Source: Saccharofermentans sp.
GTDB taxonomy: Bacteria > Bacillota > Clostridia > Saccharofermentanales > Saccharofermentanaceae
NCBI GenBank assembly: GCA_016292215.1
Contig: JAEFBB010000001.1
Location: forward strand, 124,001-188,000
DNA: 64,000 bases
Reading direction: 5' to 3'
The translations under genes and the position numbers were made by a program. This document shows positions 8,543 to 16,366 of this stretch, piece after piece. The notes beneath the pieces were generated by a model. The model saw nothing but the letters and a program-made list of their open reading frames with translations. It was not told where the DNA came from and did no database searches. Position 1 is the stretch's first letter. Each line of letters starts with the position of its first letter.

Positions 8543-9556
8543 ATGGAAATTAGAGCAATACAAGGTGATATAACTAAGCAGACCGATGTTGAGGCCATCG
8601 TTAATGCCGCTAATGAATCACTTTTAGGTGGTGGCGGAGTTGACGGTGCCATACATTACGCTGCCGGACCTGAACTCCTTAAGGAATGCAGAACGCTTGG
8701 TGGATGCAAGATCGGAGAAGCCAAGATAACAGGTGCATATAACCTTCCATGCAAATACATTATTCATACAGTCGGTCCAAGATGGCATGGCGGTGACAAC
8801 GGAGAGGGAGAGTTTCTAAATCTCTGTTATAAAAACTGCCTGGAAGTAGCTATGCAGCATGGTATAAGAACGATAGCATTTCCTTCACTGTCTACCGGCG
8901 CGTTTGGTTATCCGGTTGAACAAGCTAATTGGATAGCTGTAGGAGCTGTATATGGTTTCGTTGAAAAACACCCTGATCAGTTCGATCTGATTGAATGGGT
9001 ATGCTTCGATAAGAACACGTTAAAGTACTATAACAAGGAAATCGAACTTCACCAATCCGGGTTTTACGAAGAAATAGATCCGGTATCCAAAGAGCCTGAG
9101 CTGATTGCTTTGCTATCTGAGTATAATCCCGAAGTGCACAGATATACTGATGACGGATTCGATTGGCTTGATGATGACGGTTATTCAATTATCATTAAAC
9201 GAGACGGTGAAGAACGTATGTATGTTGATTATAACGACGGCGAATTCACCTTAGGCCTGGGTTGTTGGCATGGCCATTACAATTTGTATCGTAAGGATTA
9301 TGAGGATCTTATTAAGGATATAGAAAACACCCTTAATAATGCGTTAGTTGCTGTCACAATCAGATGCGACGGGGAATGGTTCGGTTCATGGAAAACACCG
9401 GTTTCTGAATGCAGCAAGAAAGAACTGATTATTCAAGCCCGCGAAACAATGCATAAGGAACTTATTGAAAAGACTAAGAGAAACGGATATCAGATAGAAT
9501 GCGAATTCTTTGATAAGACTAAGGATTTCACATATATAATTGATTCAGAGATTTAA
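8543..9556 (+). CDS. Macrodomain protein with extra C-terminal domain
   Basis: Residues 1-165 form a macrodomain of the YmdB/MacroD-like type. Visible motifs are GDITKQ, the NAAN ribose-binding motif, the loop LLGGGGVDGAIHYAAG and the phosphate loop SLSTGAFGYP. Such domains bind ADP-ribose and many remove it from proteins or hydrolyse O-acetyl-ADP-ribose. Stand-alone enzymes end near residue 175. Here a second domain of about 165 residues, rich in Asp, Trp and Gly, continues to residue 337 and is not recognised. The gene lies in the tRNA-Arg island between two 39-bp direct repeats. A role in countering ADP-ribosylating toxins or phage defence is possible but unproven. Confidence 0.88.
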   Translation: MEIRAIQGDITKQTDVEAIVNAANESLLGGGGVDGAIHYAAGPELLKECRTLGGCKIGEAKITGAYNLPCKYIIHTVGPRWHGGDNGEGEFLNLCYKNCLEVAMQHGIRTIAFPSLSTGAFGYPVEQANWIAVGAVYGFVEKHPDQFDLIEWVCFDKNTLKYYNKEIELHQSGFYEEIDPVSKEPELIALLSEYNPEVHRYTDDGFDWLDDDGYSIIIKRDGEERMYVDYNDGEFTLGLGCWHGHYNLYRKDYEDLIKDIENTLNNALVAVTIRCDGEWFGSWKTPVSECSKKELIIQARETMHKELIEKTKRNGYQIECEFFDKTKDFTYIIDSEI

Positions 9557-9677
9557 TCTTTATTGGGTGGCATACGCTACTTGAAAGATTTAAATGGATA
9601 AGATTATATGTTAGTTAACTAGTTCTATAAATTATATTTATATAATGAAAAATAAGATATAGCCATTATCATTGCTT

Positions 9678-9764
9678 ATGAACAGACAAGAAGCTTTTAA
9701 TGAAATAAATAGAACACAGGATGAATATATAGAAGAGTTGATTTCTCTTATCTGTAATGGATAA
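9678..9764 (+). pseudogene. 28-codon N-terminal gene fragment
   Basis: An ATG at 9678 opens a 28-codon frame (MNRQEAFNEINRTQ and onward) that stops at a TAA formed inside the second 39-bp repeat. The frame entering the repeat differs from that at copy 1. It looks like the start of a gene cut by rearrangement at the repeat. Confidence 0.35.
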
Positions 9765-9795
9765 CGAATCTGATGTCATAACTGATATTATGATT
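9757..9795 (+). repeat. 39-bp direct repeat, copy 2
   Basis: Identical to 8437-8475. It lies 100 bp before the right attachment repeat. Confidence 0.95.
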
Positions 9796-9812
9796 GCGTT
9801 TAAGATAAGATG

Positions 9813-9893
9813 TAAGTGGCTAACCTATGGTTAAACCAGGAGCGGACAACCCGGAAACCCCGTCCTTTCTATGTTTTTAGCTGTTCTTTGGAC
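9813..9893 (+). repeat. Island-end repeat, copy A
   Basis: About 80 bp that align with 11537-11613 (by eye roughly three quarters identical), sharing TAAGTGGCT at the start, the CCCGGAA-CCCC core and GTTCTTT at the end. It abuts the right tRNA repeat. Confidence 0.6.
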
Positions 9894-9895
9894 GT

Positions 9896-9939
9896 TCCTA
9901 AGCGGTAGGCCAGCGGTTCGAATCCGCTCACGATCACCA
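9896..9939 (+). repeat. Right 44-bp attachment repeat (tRNA-Arg 3' part)
   Basis: An exact copy of 6970-7013 with no 5' tRNA half in front of it, so it is not a functional tRNA. It marks the right end of the inserted segment, which is about 2.9 kb from repeat to repeat. Confidence 0.88.
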
Positions 9940-9948
9940 GTATTTGCA

Positions 9949-9976
9949 AGGGGTTTGGGTTTCCAAGCCCCTTTTT
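9949..9976 (+). terminator. Terminator copy after duplicated tRNA end
   Basis: A 10-bp stem (9949-9958 with 9963-9972) and TTTTT follow the tRNA fragment. The relation to 7023-7055 shows that the duplicated block includes the tRNA terminator. Confidence 0.8.
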
Positions 9977-10072
9977 CGTACTGGTTGTAAGCCCAACAAT
10001 ATAATCATGTTATAATCCTTTTTGAGGGGAGACTCTTAGTAAAGATAAACAGTTTCATTATTTAATGCTCAT

Positions 10073-11470
10073 ATGAACAGGCACAAGACATGGGAAAAAC
10101 CGGATAAGGCTGAATTAAGACAGCTTAATCTTGCCATGTTGTTTAAAGCTGTCAGATTGCTTTTGTCTTCGCTGGCCATTTTTGCTTATGTTCAATTAGA
10201 AATCTGGCTAAGTCCCGGTGAGTTCGATATCACTTATACAGTTATAGCTTCTTTACCGATAGTCATATATTATTTCGTTTACAGAAATGCGATGGTGTTT
10301 GGCAGACATGAAGTCCCGGATGATTATGTTCAAGATAATTCGTTATACATATTCTTATGGGAATTCGCAAATATCATATTATTGATCCATTTATTCTTTT
10401 ATTTTGCAGAGAAGATTGGAATAGTGGGAATAGTACTTGCGGCTCTGATGAGCGTTCTTACCTTTTGGAGAGAATGGTTCATGCTTATCCTCTTCGTATT
10501 AAGGAAGTATACTGTTAAGGACGGTGAAGTTTGTTTTCACCGAAAAAAGTTCTTAATCAATCGTTCAGGACATCCTGGTGCGCACCGCGCCGTTTGGTTT
10601 TCAGCAATTTTTGTTTTGGACTTCGAAGATGCATGCAAAAGAGAAATTCCCGTGATGGTTGATCTGTTTACGTATCTCCGCTTCAAAAAGAACGGAGATG
10701 CGCTGCTAATCAACTATAAGTATGGGGAGTCTTATCTTTTCGAGATTGTTAAAACAAGGAAGAGGGCCGGTGATCCTGTCAAACAGGATGAAGTTATAGT
10801 ATGGGCGTCTTATCTTTTCGAGAACGTCAAAACAAGGAAGAGGACCGGTGAACCTGTCCCACCGGATGAAATGATAGAATTCAAATCAGAAGCACAGGCC
10901 GAAGATTTTACAGGATACAGAACAGAAACAAGTGACGCAGTTGATCCGGAGTTCTCCGACAGAGCAATAGTTACCGACCTTGCCCGGATGAGAATACTTA
11001 AGGAGGATCCTGACAAGGTAATTGACAAAGCGGAGTGGCATTACGATACAGCACGGCAGTGTTATTGCGAGCAGACAGGCAAGAACCCTGAAGAGCTGAC
11101 TGAACAGGATGCGGATATCATCTGGGGATATGCGGGAAATCACATTGCGTTCTTCATTACATGGCTTTTAAGGCATGACCGTCTCGGTAATATTCATTAC
11201 GAGGATGTCATTGAGGCAGAGGATATCGAAGCTGTGAAAAAACAGGAAAAGACCGGTATGGATATCTTCAGTAAATATTGCTATATGTCATTTGCGGATA
11301 AGGATGTATCAGATCTGGTTATGGATTTTGTCAAGGACTATTACGATAAGCAGTATCTGAAAGATTACGGCGGATACATGCGCGACAAGGTCCTGGGCAC
11401 CGGATTCTCGTGGGATGATTATCTTGGCTTTGAACCAGTGATCGACCGTGCATTTGAGAAGTTTCACTGA
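10073..11470 (+). CDS. Membrane-anchored orphan protein with tandem repeat
   Basis: A 465-residue protein with four or so membrane helices in the first 150 residues and a long cytoplasmic part. Around residues 220-270 a 26-residue unit (SYLFE-VKTRKR-G-PV) occurs twice in tandem, encoded by a 78-bp direct repeat. The last 145 residues (DKAEWHYD, HIAFFITWLLRHD, FVKDYYDKQYLKDYGG) resemble a family of small immunity-like proteins found near polymorphic toxins; this likeness is tentative. It lies between island-end repeats A and B, so it is probably also accessory. No clear ribosome site precedes the ATG. Confidence 0.65.
   Translation: MNRHKTWEKPDKAELRQLNLAMLFKAVRLLLSSLAIFAYVQLEIWLSPGEFDITYTVIASLPIVIYYFVYRNAMVFGRHEVPDDYVQDNSLYIFLWEFANIILLIHLFFYFAEKIGIVGIVLAALMSVLTFWREWFMLILFVLRKYTVKDGEVCFHRKKFLINRSGHPGAHRAVWFSAIFVLDFEDACKREIPVMVDLFTYLRFKKNGDALLINYKYGESYLFEIVKTRKRAGDPVKQDEVIVWASYLFENVKTRKRTGEPVPPDEMIEFKSEAQAEDFTGYRTETSDAVDPEFSDRAIVTDLARMRILKEDPDKVIDKAEWHYDTARQCYCEQTGKNPEELTEQDADIIWGYAGNHIAFFITWLLRHDRLGNIHYEDVIEAEDIEAVKKQEKTGMDIFSKYCYMSFADKDVSDLVMDFVKDYYDKQYLKDYGGYMRDKVLGTGFSWDDYLGFEPVIDRAFEKFH
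10730..10885 (+). repeat. In-frame 78-bp tandem duplication
   Basis: Two diverged copies begin TCTTATCTTTTCGAG at 10730 and 10808. Each spans 26 codons, so the frame is kept. The copies differ at several bases, so the duplication is not brand new. Confidence 0.85.
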
Positions 11471-11536
11471 AGCGGATTTTCTTGAATATATCGAACTGCA
11501 AAATAATAAGAAAAATTAAGTTAAATGAAATAGGAA

Positions 11537-11613
11537 TAAGTGGCTGAAGAGTGGCTTAAAAAAGGAACGTGAAGCCCGGAACCCCCGCCCTTTCAATGTT
11601 ATTAGTTGTTCTT
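11537..11613 (+). repeat. Island-end repeat, copy B
   Basis: Aligns with 9813-9893 over most of its length, including a pair of AAGTGGCTG/GAGTGGCTTA short repeats. No tRNA fragment follows this copy. Confidence 0.55.
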
Positions 11614-11719
11614 TCTTTTAGGAGAATGAACGGAGGCATGAGATTGGATAATGATGATATAATTAACTGATAAGGGAAGTCTGGGAATAGAGAACTCAGA
11701 ATATCAGTGAGGTCTGATC

Positions 11720-12085
11720 ATGGGAAAAGCATTCAAAACAGGCGATACGATCACTTTGTATTTCGGAGACACGATGCGTGAGCTTTTATCAAAATCACTG
11801 CGCAAGCGTAATGTTTATTTTGTTGACTGCGTGATCGTTGCAATCGAAGACGATAATATGACCGTTCTTTCTCAGATGAGAAACACTAAAGACAAACCGC
11901 CGTACAAGGTCATGGGTATTTGTGTCAAAAAGGACGACAAGCATATTTTGCCTGAAGGGGCACTTGAAGAATTGCGGGAAGTCGACAAAGACCAGATTGT
12001 GAAATTTGCTTCCGACCGCAGCTACAATGTCAAAGAATTCAAGGAGGCGATCAAGCCTTATCGTAAAGATCGCAAAAAAGATTAA
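11720..12085 (+). CDS. Small hypothetical protein
   Basis: A 121-residue soluble protein with a Lys/Arg-rich end. The N-terminal half has beta character (GDTITLYFGDT, VYFVDCVIVAIEDDNMTVL), which suggests a small barrel of the SH3 or Sm type; this is only a reading of residue patterns. A TATAAT is present near 11657 and a weak GAGGT lies before the ATG. The neighbours give no clue to its role. Confidence 0.6.
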   Translation: MGKAFKTGDTITLYFGDTMRELLSKSLRKRNVYFVDCVIVAIEDDNMTVLSQMRNTKDKPPYKVMGICVKKDDKHILPEGALEELREVDKDQIVKFASDRSYNVKEFKEAIKPYRKDRKKD

Positions 12086-12197
12086 TTTAGTCTGATCACC
12101 TGTTATTACTTGAATTTGTCGTGTGGAAGTATAGATTCCATCTGTAGTTTGCACGACCCGTTATAGTTTATTATGTCCATATTCAGGAGGGCCGTTT

Positions 12198-13520
12198 ATG
12201 CTGTCCGTACTAATGTGGATCTTAGTTGGAATAGGAATCCTTTGCATCATTGTCTTCCCGGGAAAGAGAAAAAGTTCTTTGCCGGCATCTGACAGGGAGA
12301 CGATGATATCCGATGCTGCATGCAATATAGCCGTAACAGCTTTTATCCTTGGCCAGATGTTGTTCCCGATATACGGATACTACATTTTCACTGTTAATTA
12401 TCCACACAGTGATTCGACCTGGGACGGTTACGGCGCTGAGTTAAAAAGAGTTATTACCAGTATCAACATCAATTCACTTGAACCTTTTGATAACAAGCCT
12501 CAAACCAGTGTGTATGCCTTTGTGATGCTGGCGGCCGTATTTTGTTTCTTTGCAGGCATGAGCATATATAAAAACGGGATAAAGATAAAACACAAGATTT
12601 TCCTTTTGATCCCCCTGCTTACAATGATCGTTGCTGCTGTCAGATTTTTGCTGGGACATGAGGCTTCGAAAAGGAAAATCGGATATTTCCTCATGTATGA
12701 ATCATTGGTTCAGATCGATGTTTTTATCAGATATCTCTGCGGCGCGGTTTTCATGATCGCCGTTCTTTACGGTATATATCTGCTGCTGAAAAAGATCCTG
12801 CACAACGAGCTCATACCGCTTATTTTGATACTAATAGTATCTTTTTTCGCACCTGATATCAGGGTAATCAGAGACGGACTGAATGTGGCTCATGACGGCA
12901 TGCTCAGGATCATGACATTTGGTCCTGATATTCCGCTCTTCCCGTTGGGAATGATAGTGATGAAGTACAAGGACAAGTTATTGCCGAAGACAAAGAAAGG
13001 TATCCTTATTCATATTGCTTCGTGGTTTTGTGCCGGAGGAATATCATTCTATGCACTCTCCGGCCTGCAGTTTTTCCTGATAAGGCAGGCAGGGCTCAAG
13101 CCTTCTGATGCTTTAACTGATGTATGGTATGACGGCCTTGGCGGAAAACTTTTAAAGTTAGAGAAGATCTACAGGTTGAATTGTATTCCGTGGCTTATAT
13201 TCGGCCTGGCATTGTCGATGCTGCTCATAGGCATTTCTCTTCTGATCAGGACCGGGAACCCCGTAACGAAGTTCTTAAGAGAACACTGCTGCCTTATAAC
13301 AGTGCTGCTATTCAGCAGACACGTTTTCTTCGAGACCAGCTTGTGGGAGAAGGCTCTTTGGACTGATGTTTTCAAAATTCCGGAAAACATGTTTATCATA
13401 GTGCCTTTTATCTACTTTGTGCTTTCAGTAGTTTTGGCCTTCCTGATAAAACGCTTGATCCTCAGCCGAAAAGCAAGGCGTACAACCAGATTAAGAGGAC
13501 TTCAAGGGCAGCGCCAATAA
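12198..13520 (+). CDS. Multipass membrane protein, possibly acyltransferase-3-like
   Basis: A 440-residue integral membrane protein with about ten or eleven helices and a basic C-terminus. The last third (a short cytoplasmic loop, LFSRHVFFE, then a long final helix) is reminiscent of membrane O-acyltransferases, but the catalytic His motif expected near the N-terminus of that family is not seen, so the assignment is weak. AGGAGGGC precedes the ATG. Its 3' end overlaps the convergent zinc-ribbon gene by 59 bp. Confidence 0.65.
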   Translation: MLSVLMWILVGIGILCIIVFPGKRKSSLPASDRETMISDAACNIAVTAFILGQMLFPIYGYYIFTVNYPHSDSTWDGYGAELKRVITSININSLEPFDNKPQTSVYAFVMLAAVFCFFAGMSIYKNGIKIKHKIFLLIPLLTMIVAAVRFLLGHEASKRKIGYFLMYESLVQIDVFIRYLCGAVFMIAVLYGIYLLLKKILHNELIPLILILIVSFFAPDIRVIRDGLNVAHDGMLRIMTFGPDIPLFPLGMIVMKYKDKLLPKTKKGILIHIASWFCAGGISFYALSGLQFFLIRQAGLKPSDALTDVWYDGLGGKLLKLEKIYRLNCIPWLIFGLALSMLLIGISLLIRTGNPVTKFLREHCCLITVLLFSRHVFFETSLWEKALWTDVFKIPENMFIIVPFIYFVLSVVLAFLIKRLILSRKARRTTRLRGLQGQRQ

Positions 13521-14532
13521 GAATGCCCAACGAACCAAGTACAATTATTCTCTTGATCTTTGTAGGCACATCACAGTACGTTTTGCCCGTCTGACCATTG
13601 ATCGCTACCTGGAAAACCTTCTCGCCAAATCTGTATTGAGCAAGATACACCGGTGCCATAAGGCATCTGAATTTAACGTTGTAATAGTTAGTAACGATTC
13701 CTTTGACATTCAGATCATGGTTGGAGCGATTTACATCTTTTTTCAGTTTCTCAGCTATATGCTTTTTCGTGCGTTCCCAGCCTTCATTCAGACCGAGTGT
13801 ATACCGCACGGCAGGAATGCCTGCGAGGTAAGCAGCTGAAAAGGGAACGGCTTTTGTAAAATCGTAGTCCATAACCTTCGAAATGAAAGGATGGCGGATC
13901 ATGTTAGAAGCGGAGATCAAAACATCATCAAAGTTTTGATAAAGTGCTCCGGTGACAAGGTCATATGGAGTAGTCCCGCTATCGTAGTAGAATCCATAGT
14001 AAGTTGAAGCCGTAAAAGCATCAAAAGTCCAGTAGGGAAGATAGATGCCGATAACGTTTTCAAGCTTGCAATCAAAAACTTTTTTCTTAACGAGCCTCTT
14101 TTTCTTTACGAAATTGAGAAAATAAGTCTGGGCCTGCTCTTTGCTGAAGGCGAAGGGTATAACGGAGTTAGGCGCCATGATCTGGCTGGTCTCAGGAGCC
14201 GGTGCAACGCTTGTTGAACCGCAGAAAGGACAGGCACCTGTAACCTGTTCCGCATCGTAGATCGTCTGGCCTCCGCAGTTGGAGCACACTATGATCTTCT
14301 TGTAGCTGCCCCAGTCCACACTTGCACGCTGCAAAGCCGAGTTAAAATCCAGTTCCTGGGCGACCGCACCATCTTGAGGTGCCGGAAGCTTTGAAGACAG
14401 ACCGCAAAAAGGACATGTTAATGTAGCGGAAACGGGATCGAATCTTACGCCGATGGAAGTGCCGCACCCCGGACACTTAACATCTGTACTCGTAACACCG
14501 ACATAGCTGATGACACTTCTGTTTTCAGACAT
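13462..14532 (-). CDS. Double zinc-ribbon membrane protein
   Basis: A 356-residue protein. Residues about 17-45 hold CPGCG and CPFCG, and residues about 80-105 hold CSNCG and CPFCG, giving two zinc ribbons. A domain with KKRLVKKKVF and YLPYWTFDA follows, and a single membrane helix closes the protein. This layout is typical of an uncharacterised clostridial family that is often mislabelled as PriA helicase because of the ribbons; no helicase motif is present. ATG at 14532 is preferred over GTG at 14538 because AAGAGG is correctly spaced from it. It follows the XRE gene by 33 bp and is probably co-transcribed. Confidence 0.8.
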   Translation of the reverse strand: MSENRSVISYVGVTSTDVKCPGCGTSIGVRFDPVSATLTCPFCGLSSKLPAPQDGAVAQELDFNSALQRASVDWGSYKKIIVCSNCGGQTIYDAEQVTGACPFCGSTSVAPAPETSQIMAPNSVIPFAFSKEQAQTYFLNFVKKKRLVKKKVFDCKLENVIGIYLPYWTFDAFTASTYYGFYYDSGTTPYDLVTGALYQNFDDVLISASNMIRHPFISKVMDYDFTKAVPFSAAYLAGIPAVRYTLGLNEGWERTKKHIAEKLKKDVNRSNHDLNVKGIVTNYYNVKFRCLMAPVYLAQYRFGEKVFQVAINGQTGKTYCDVPTKIKRIIVLGSLGILIGAALEVLLIWLYALLFG

Positions 14533-14565
14533 TTTCACGCCTCTTTCTCAAACCGGTTATAGTGC

Positions 14566-15234
14566 CTATTTCTGCTTCTTGCAGCGTTTGATCATCTCGT
14601 CAGCATCTCTGAAGCCCGGGACTTTTTCAAGTTCGTTCAAGGCGCTCTTAAAAGCCCTGTTGTCAAAGAAGTGCTTGCCCCTGCAGTAAATTCCGAGTTT
14701 CTCGGCATTTGCCTGGCCCTCAGTACAGATCTTAACGATCTCAGGGGAGATCGCATCGTTAAACTTGGAACATTCGGATGATGCCTGCCTGTAGAGGAGC
14801 TTTGCTTCATCAGCCGCAGCCAGCTCGGTCTTGCTGTTCAGGATCCTGTTGGCTTCGTTAATGGTCGCCATTACACGGGCATACTTGGGATACAGTTCGC
14901 CAATGGACCACTTGTTTCCGCAATTTGCGCACTTACAGTTGCCGCCCTGATAGTTATAGACCAGTTTGCCGCCGCAGATCGTGCAGTCGAAGGATACTTT
15001 GTTATTTGCGGTGCGCTTGCGGGCACCCTCTGCCGTGTCCACTAAGAGCGTATCTACAGGGACATCGTAGAAATCCGCGATGATTACCAGCATTTTATAA
15101 TCCACAGGAAGGCGGCCGGCCTCCCACTTGTAGACAGCGAGCTCCGGAACACCCAGAGCCTCTGCAAGGGCTTCCTGGGTGAGCGAATGCTTTTCTCTTA
15201 TCCTTTTTAAGTTTTCGGCAATTACAGTATCCAA
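14566..15234 (-). CDS. XRE-family regulator with zinc ribbon
   Basis: A 222-residue protein. Residues 5-60 form a Cro/C1-type helix-turn-helix (LKRIREKHSLTQEALAEALG, VYKWEAGRLP). Residues about 80-110 carry CTICGG and CANCGN, a four-Cys zinc ribbon. The remaining 110 residues are helical and of unknown role. The start is TTG with AGGAGA upstream. It heads a two-gene operon with the double zinc-ribbon membrane protein, which suggests it regulates or senses together with it. Confidence 0.85.
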   Translation of the reverse strand: MDTVIAENLKRIREKHSLTQEALAEALGVPELAVYKWEAGRLPVDYKMLVIIADFYDVPVDTLLVDTAEGARKRTANNKVSFDCTICGGKLVYNYQGGNCKCANCGNKWSIGELYPKYARVMATINEANRILNSKTELAAADEAKLLYRQASSECSKFNDAISPEIVKICTEGQANAEKLGIYCRGKHFFDNRAFKSALNELEKVPGFRDADEMIKRCKKQK

Positions 15235-15266
15235 ATCCTTATCTCCTATCCGCTTATTCTGAACAT

Positions 15267-15295
15267 ATAATAACGGAAACAGGCTGATATTTGAA
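15267..15295 (-). promoter_or_regulatory. Promoter for XRE/zinc-ribbon operon
   Basis: On the minus strand TTCAAA (15290-15295) and TATTAT (15267-15272) are separated by 17 bp, and the start codon is about 30 bp downstream. Confidence 0.5.
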
Positions 15296-15419
15296 CAGTT
15301 AACTGATTGAATAAGGATATTAACCGAGAATGATATAATGAGGTGGCTTAAGGGATTATTTGATGGTCATGGTTGTTCCGGCTCGGAAAGCAGAATTAAT
15401 GAATTGATAGGAAAATAAT

Positions 15420-16295
15420 ATGGAAATTATAAGTAATTACATGAGGGATGACAAATACCGCCATTTACTGAATGATCTTACCCGGAAAGTGTTCGGATTC
15501 GATTTTGAAGGCTGGGTCACCGACGGGTATTTCGAAGGCGATTATATTCCGTATTCTTATTTGGTTGAAGGGAAGATCGTATCGAACGTCTCAGCAAACA
15601 GAATGAAGTTCGTGCAAAACGGTTCTGAAAGATCCTATATCCAGATAGGTACTGTTATGACCGAGCCCGACTACCGCAAGCAAGGCCTCGCAGCAAAGCT
15701 GATGAAGCATGTCATTGAAGAGTATGCAAAGGATTGCGACGGCATCTATCTGTTCGGCAATCTGAATGCTTTGGATTTTTACAGGAAGCTGGGTTTCAAG
15801 GAATTGAATCAGTACAGGTATTCCGTAAAGGCTGAATTCTGCCAATCCGAAAAGATGGAAGAGGCGTTTAAACCTGTAAATGACATGGATGAGGGGATAA
15901 AGAAGAAATACCTGGATCTGGTCAGGAACAGTTATCCTCATTCAGCATTTGAACAGACCAATAAGTACGGTCTGCAGATGTTTTACACGGCTGGCTTTGA
16001 TAATGTCTTTTATTGTGATGCTTTGGAATGTTTTATTGTTCTGGAGCAGGAAGACGGTGTCTGTTTGCAGTCAGTACTCTGCGGGAAGAGAATAGCGCTC
16101 AAAGATGTGATCCGCCGTATTGAGCCGGAGGACTGCAAAATCAGATTGGGATTTGTCCCCCTGGATGAAGATATGGTTATTTGCGAGTCAGAGATCTATG
16201 ACGGCGCTGATGATTACAGGCTGTTTTATATGGGCGAAGAACTTGAATCGATCGAAAAAGAAAGGCTGTATTTTCCCGATCTGTCGCACGCGTAG
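15420..16295 (+). CDS. GNAT-family N-acetyltransferase
   Basis: A 291-residue acyltransferase of the GNAT fold. The acetyl-CoA-binding segment IQIGTVMTEPDYRKQGLAAK (about residues 77-96) fits the V-x-P-xx-RxxGxA/G pattern. NALDFYRKLGF follows as the second conserved block. The C-terminal half (from about residue 150) is larger than a minimal GNAT and may be a second, degenerate domain. The substrate is unknown. It stands alone, with a TATAAT at 15334-15339 upstream. Confidence 0.88.
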   Translation: MEIISNYMRDDKYRHLLNDLTRKVFGFDFEGWVTDGYFEGDYIPYSYLVEGKIVSNVSANRMKFVQNGSERSYIQIGTVMTEPDYRKQGLAAKLMKHVIEEYAKDCDGIYLFGNLNALDFYRKLGFKELNQYRYSVKAEFCQSEKMEEAFKPVNDMDEGIKKKYLDLVRNSYPHSAFEQTNKYGLQMFYTAGFDNVFYCDALECFIVLEQEDGVCLQSVLCGKRIALKDVIRRIEPEDCKIRLGFVPLDEDMVICESEIYDGADDYRLFYMGEELESIEKERLYFPDLSHA

Positions 16296-16366
16296 ACCGG
16301 GTTGTTTTATTTCCTTATAAAGTGTTGTATGCTTGTATGGAAGTTTAATATAACGAGGAACATCAT

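Larger units (their letters stand above)
6970..9939 (+). mobile_element. tRNA-Arg-integrated island without integrase
   Basis: The segment is bounded by a 44-bp perfect direct repeat of the tRNA-Arg 3' part and carries an AT-rich membrane protein, a macrodomain fusion, two short gene remnants and a 39-bp internal direct repeat. No recombinase, relaxase, phage or plasmid gene is seen. It is therefore either the remains of a larger integrative element or a small passenger moved by an integrase supplied elsewhere. Confidence 0.75.

Noticed and set aside
8543..9556. DarTG toxin-antitoxin system
   Set aside because: No DarT-like ADP-ribosyltransferase gene is adjacent, and the C-terminal domain is not recognisably that of DarG.
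9896..9939. A second tRNA-Arg gene
   Set aside because: Only the part from the anticodon loop to CCA is present. The 5' half does not match tRNA, so it is an attachment repeat, not a gene.
13462..14532. PriA helicase
   Set aside because: Only the zinc ribbons resemble PriA. There are no helicase motifs and a membrane helix is present.
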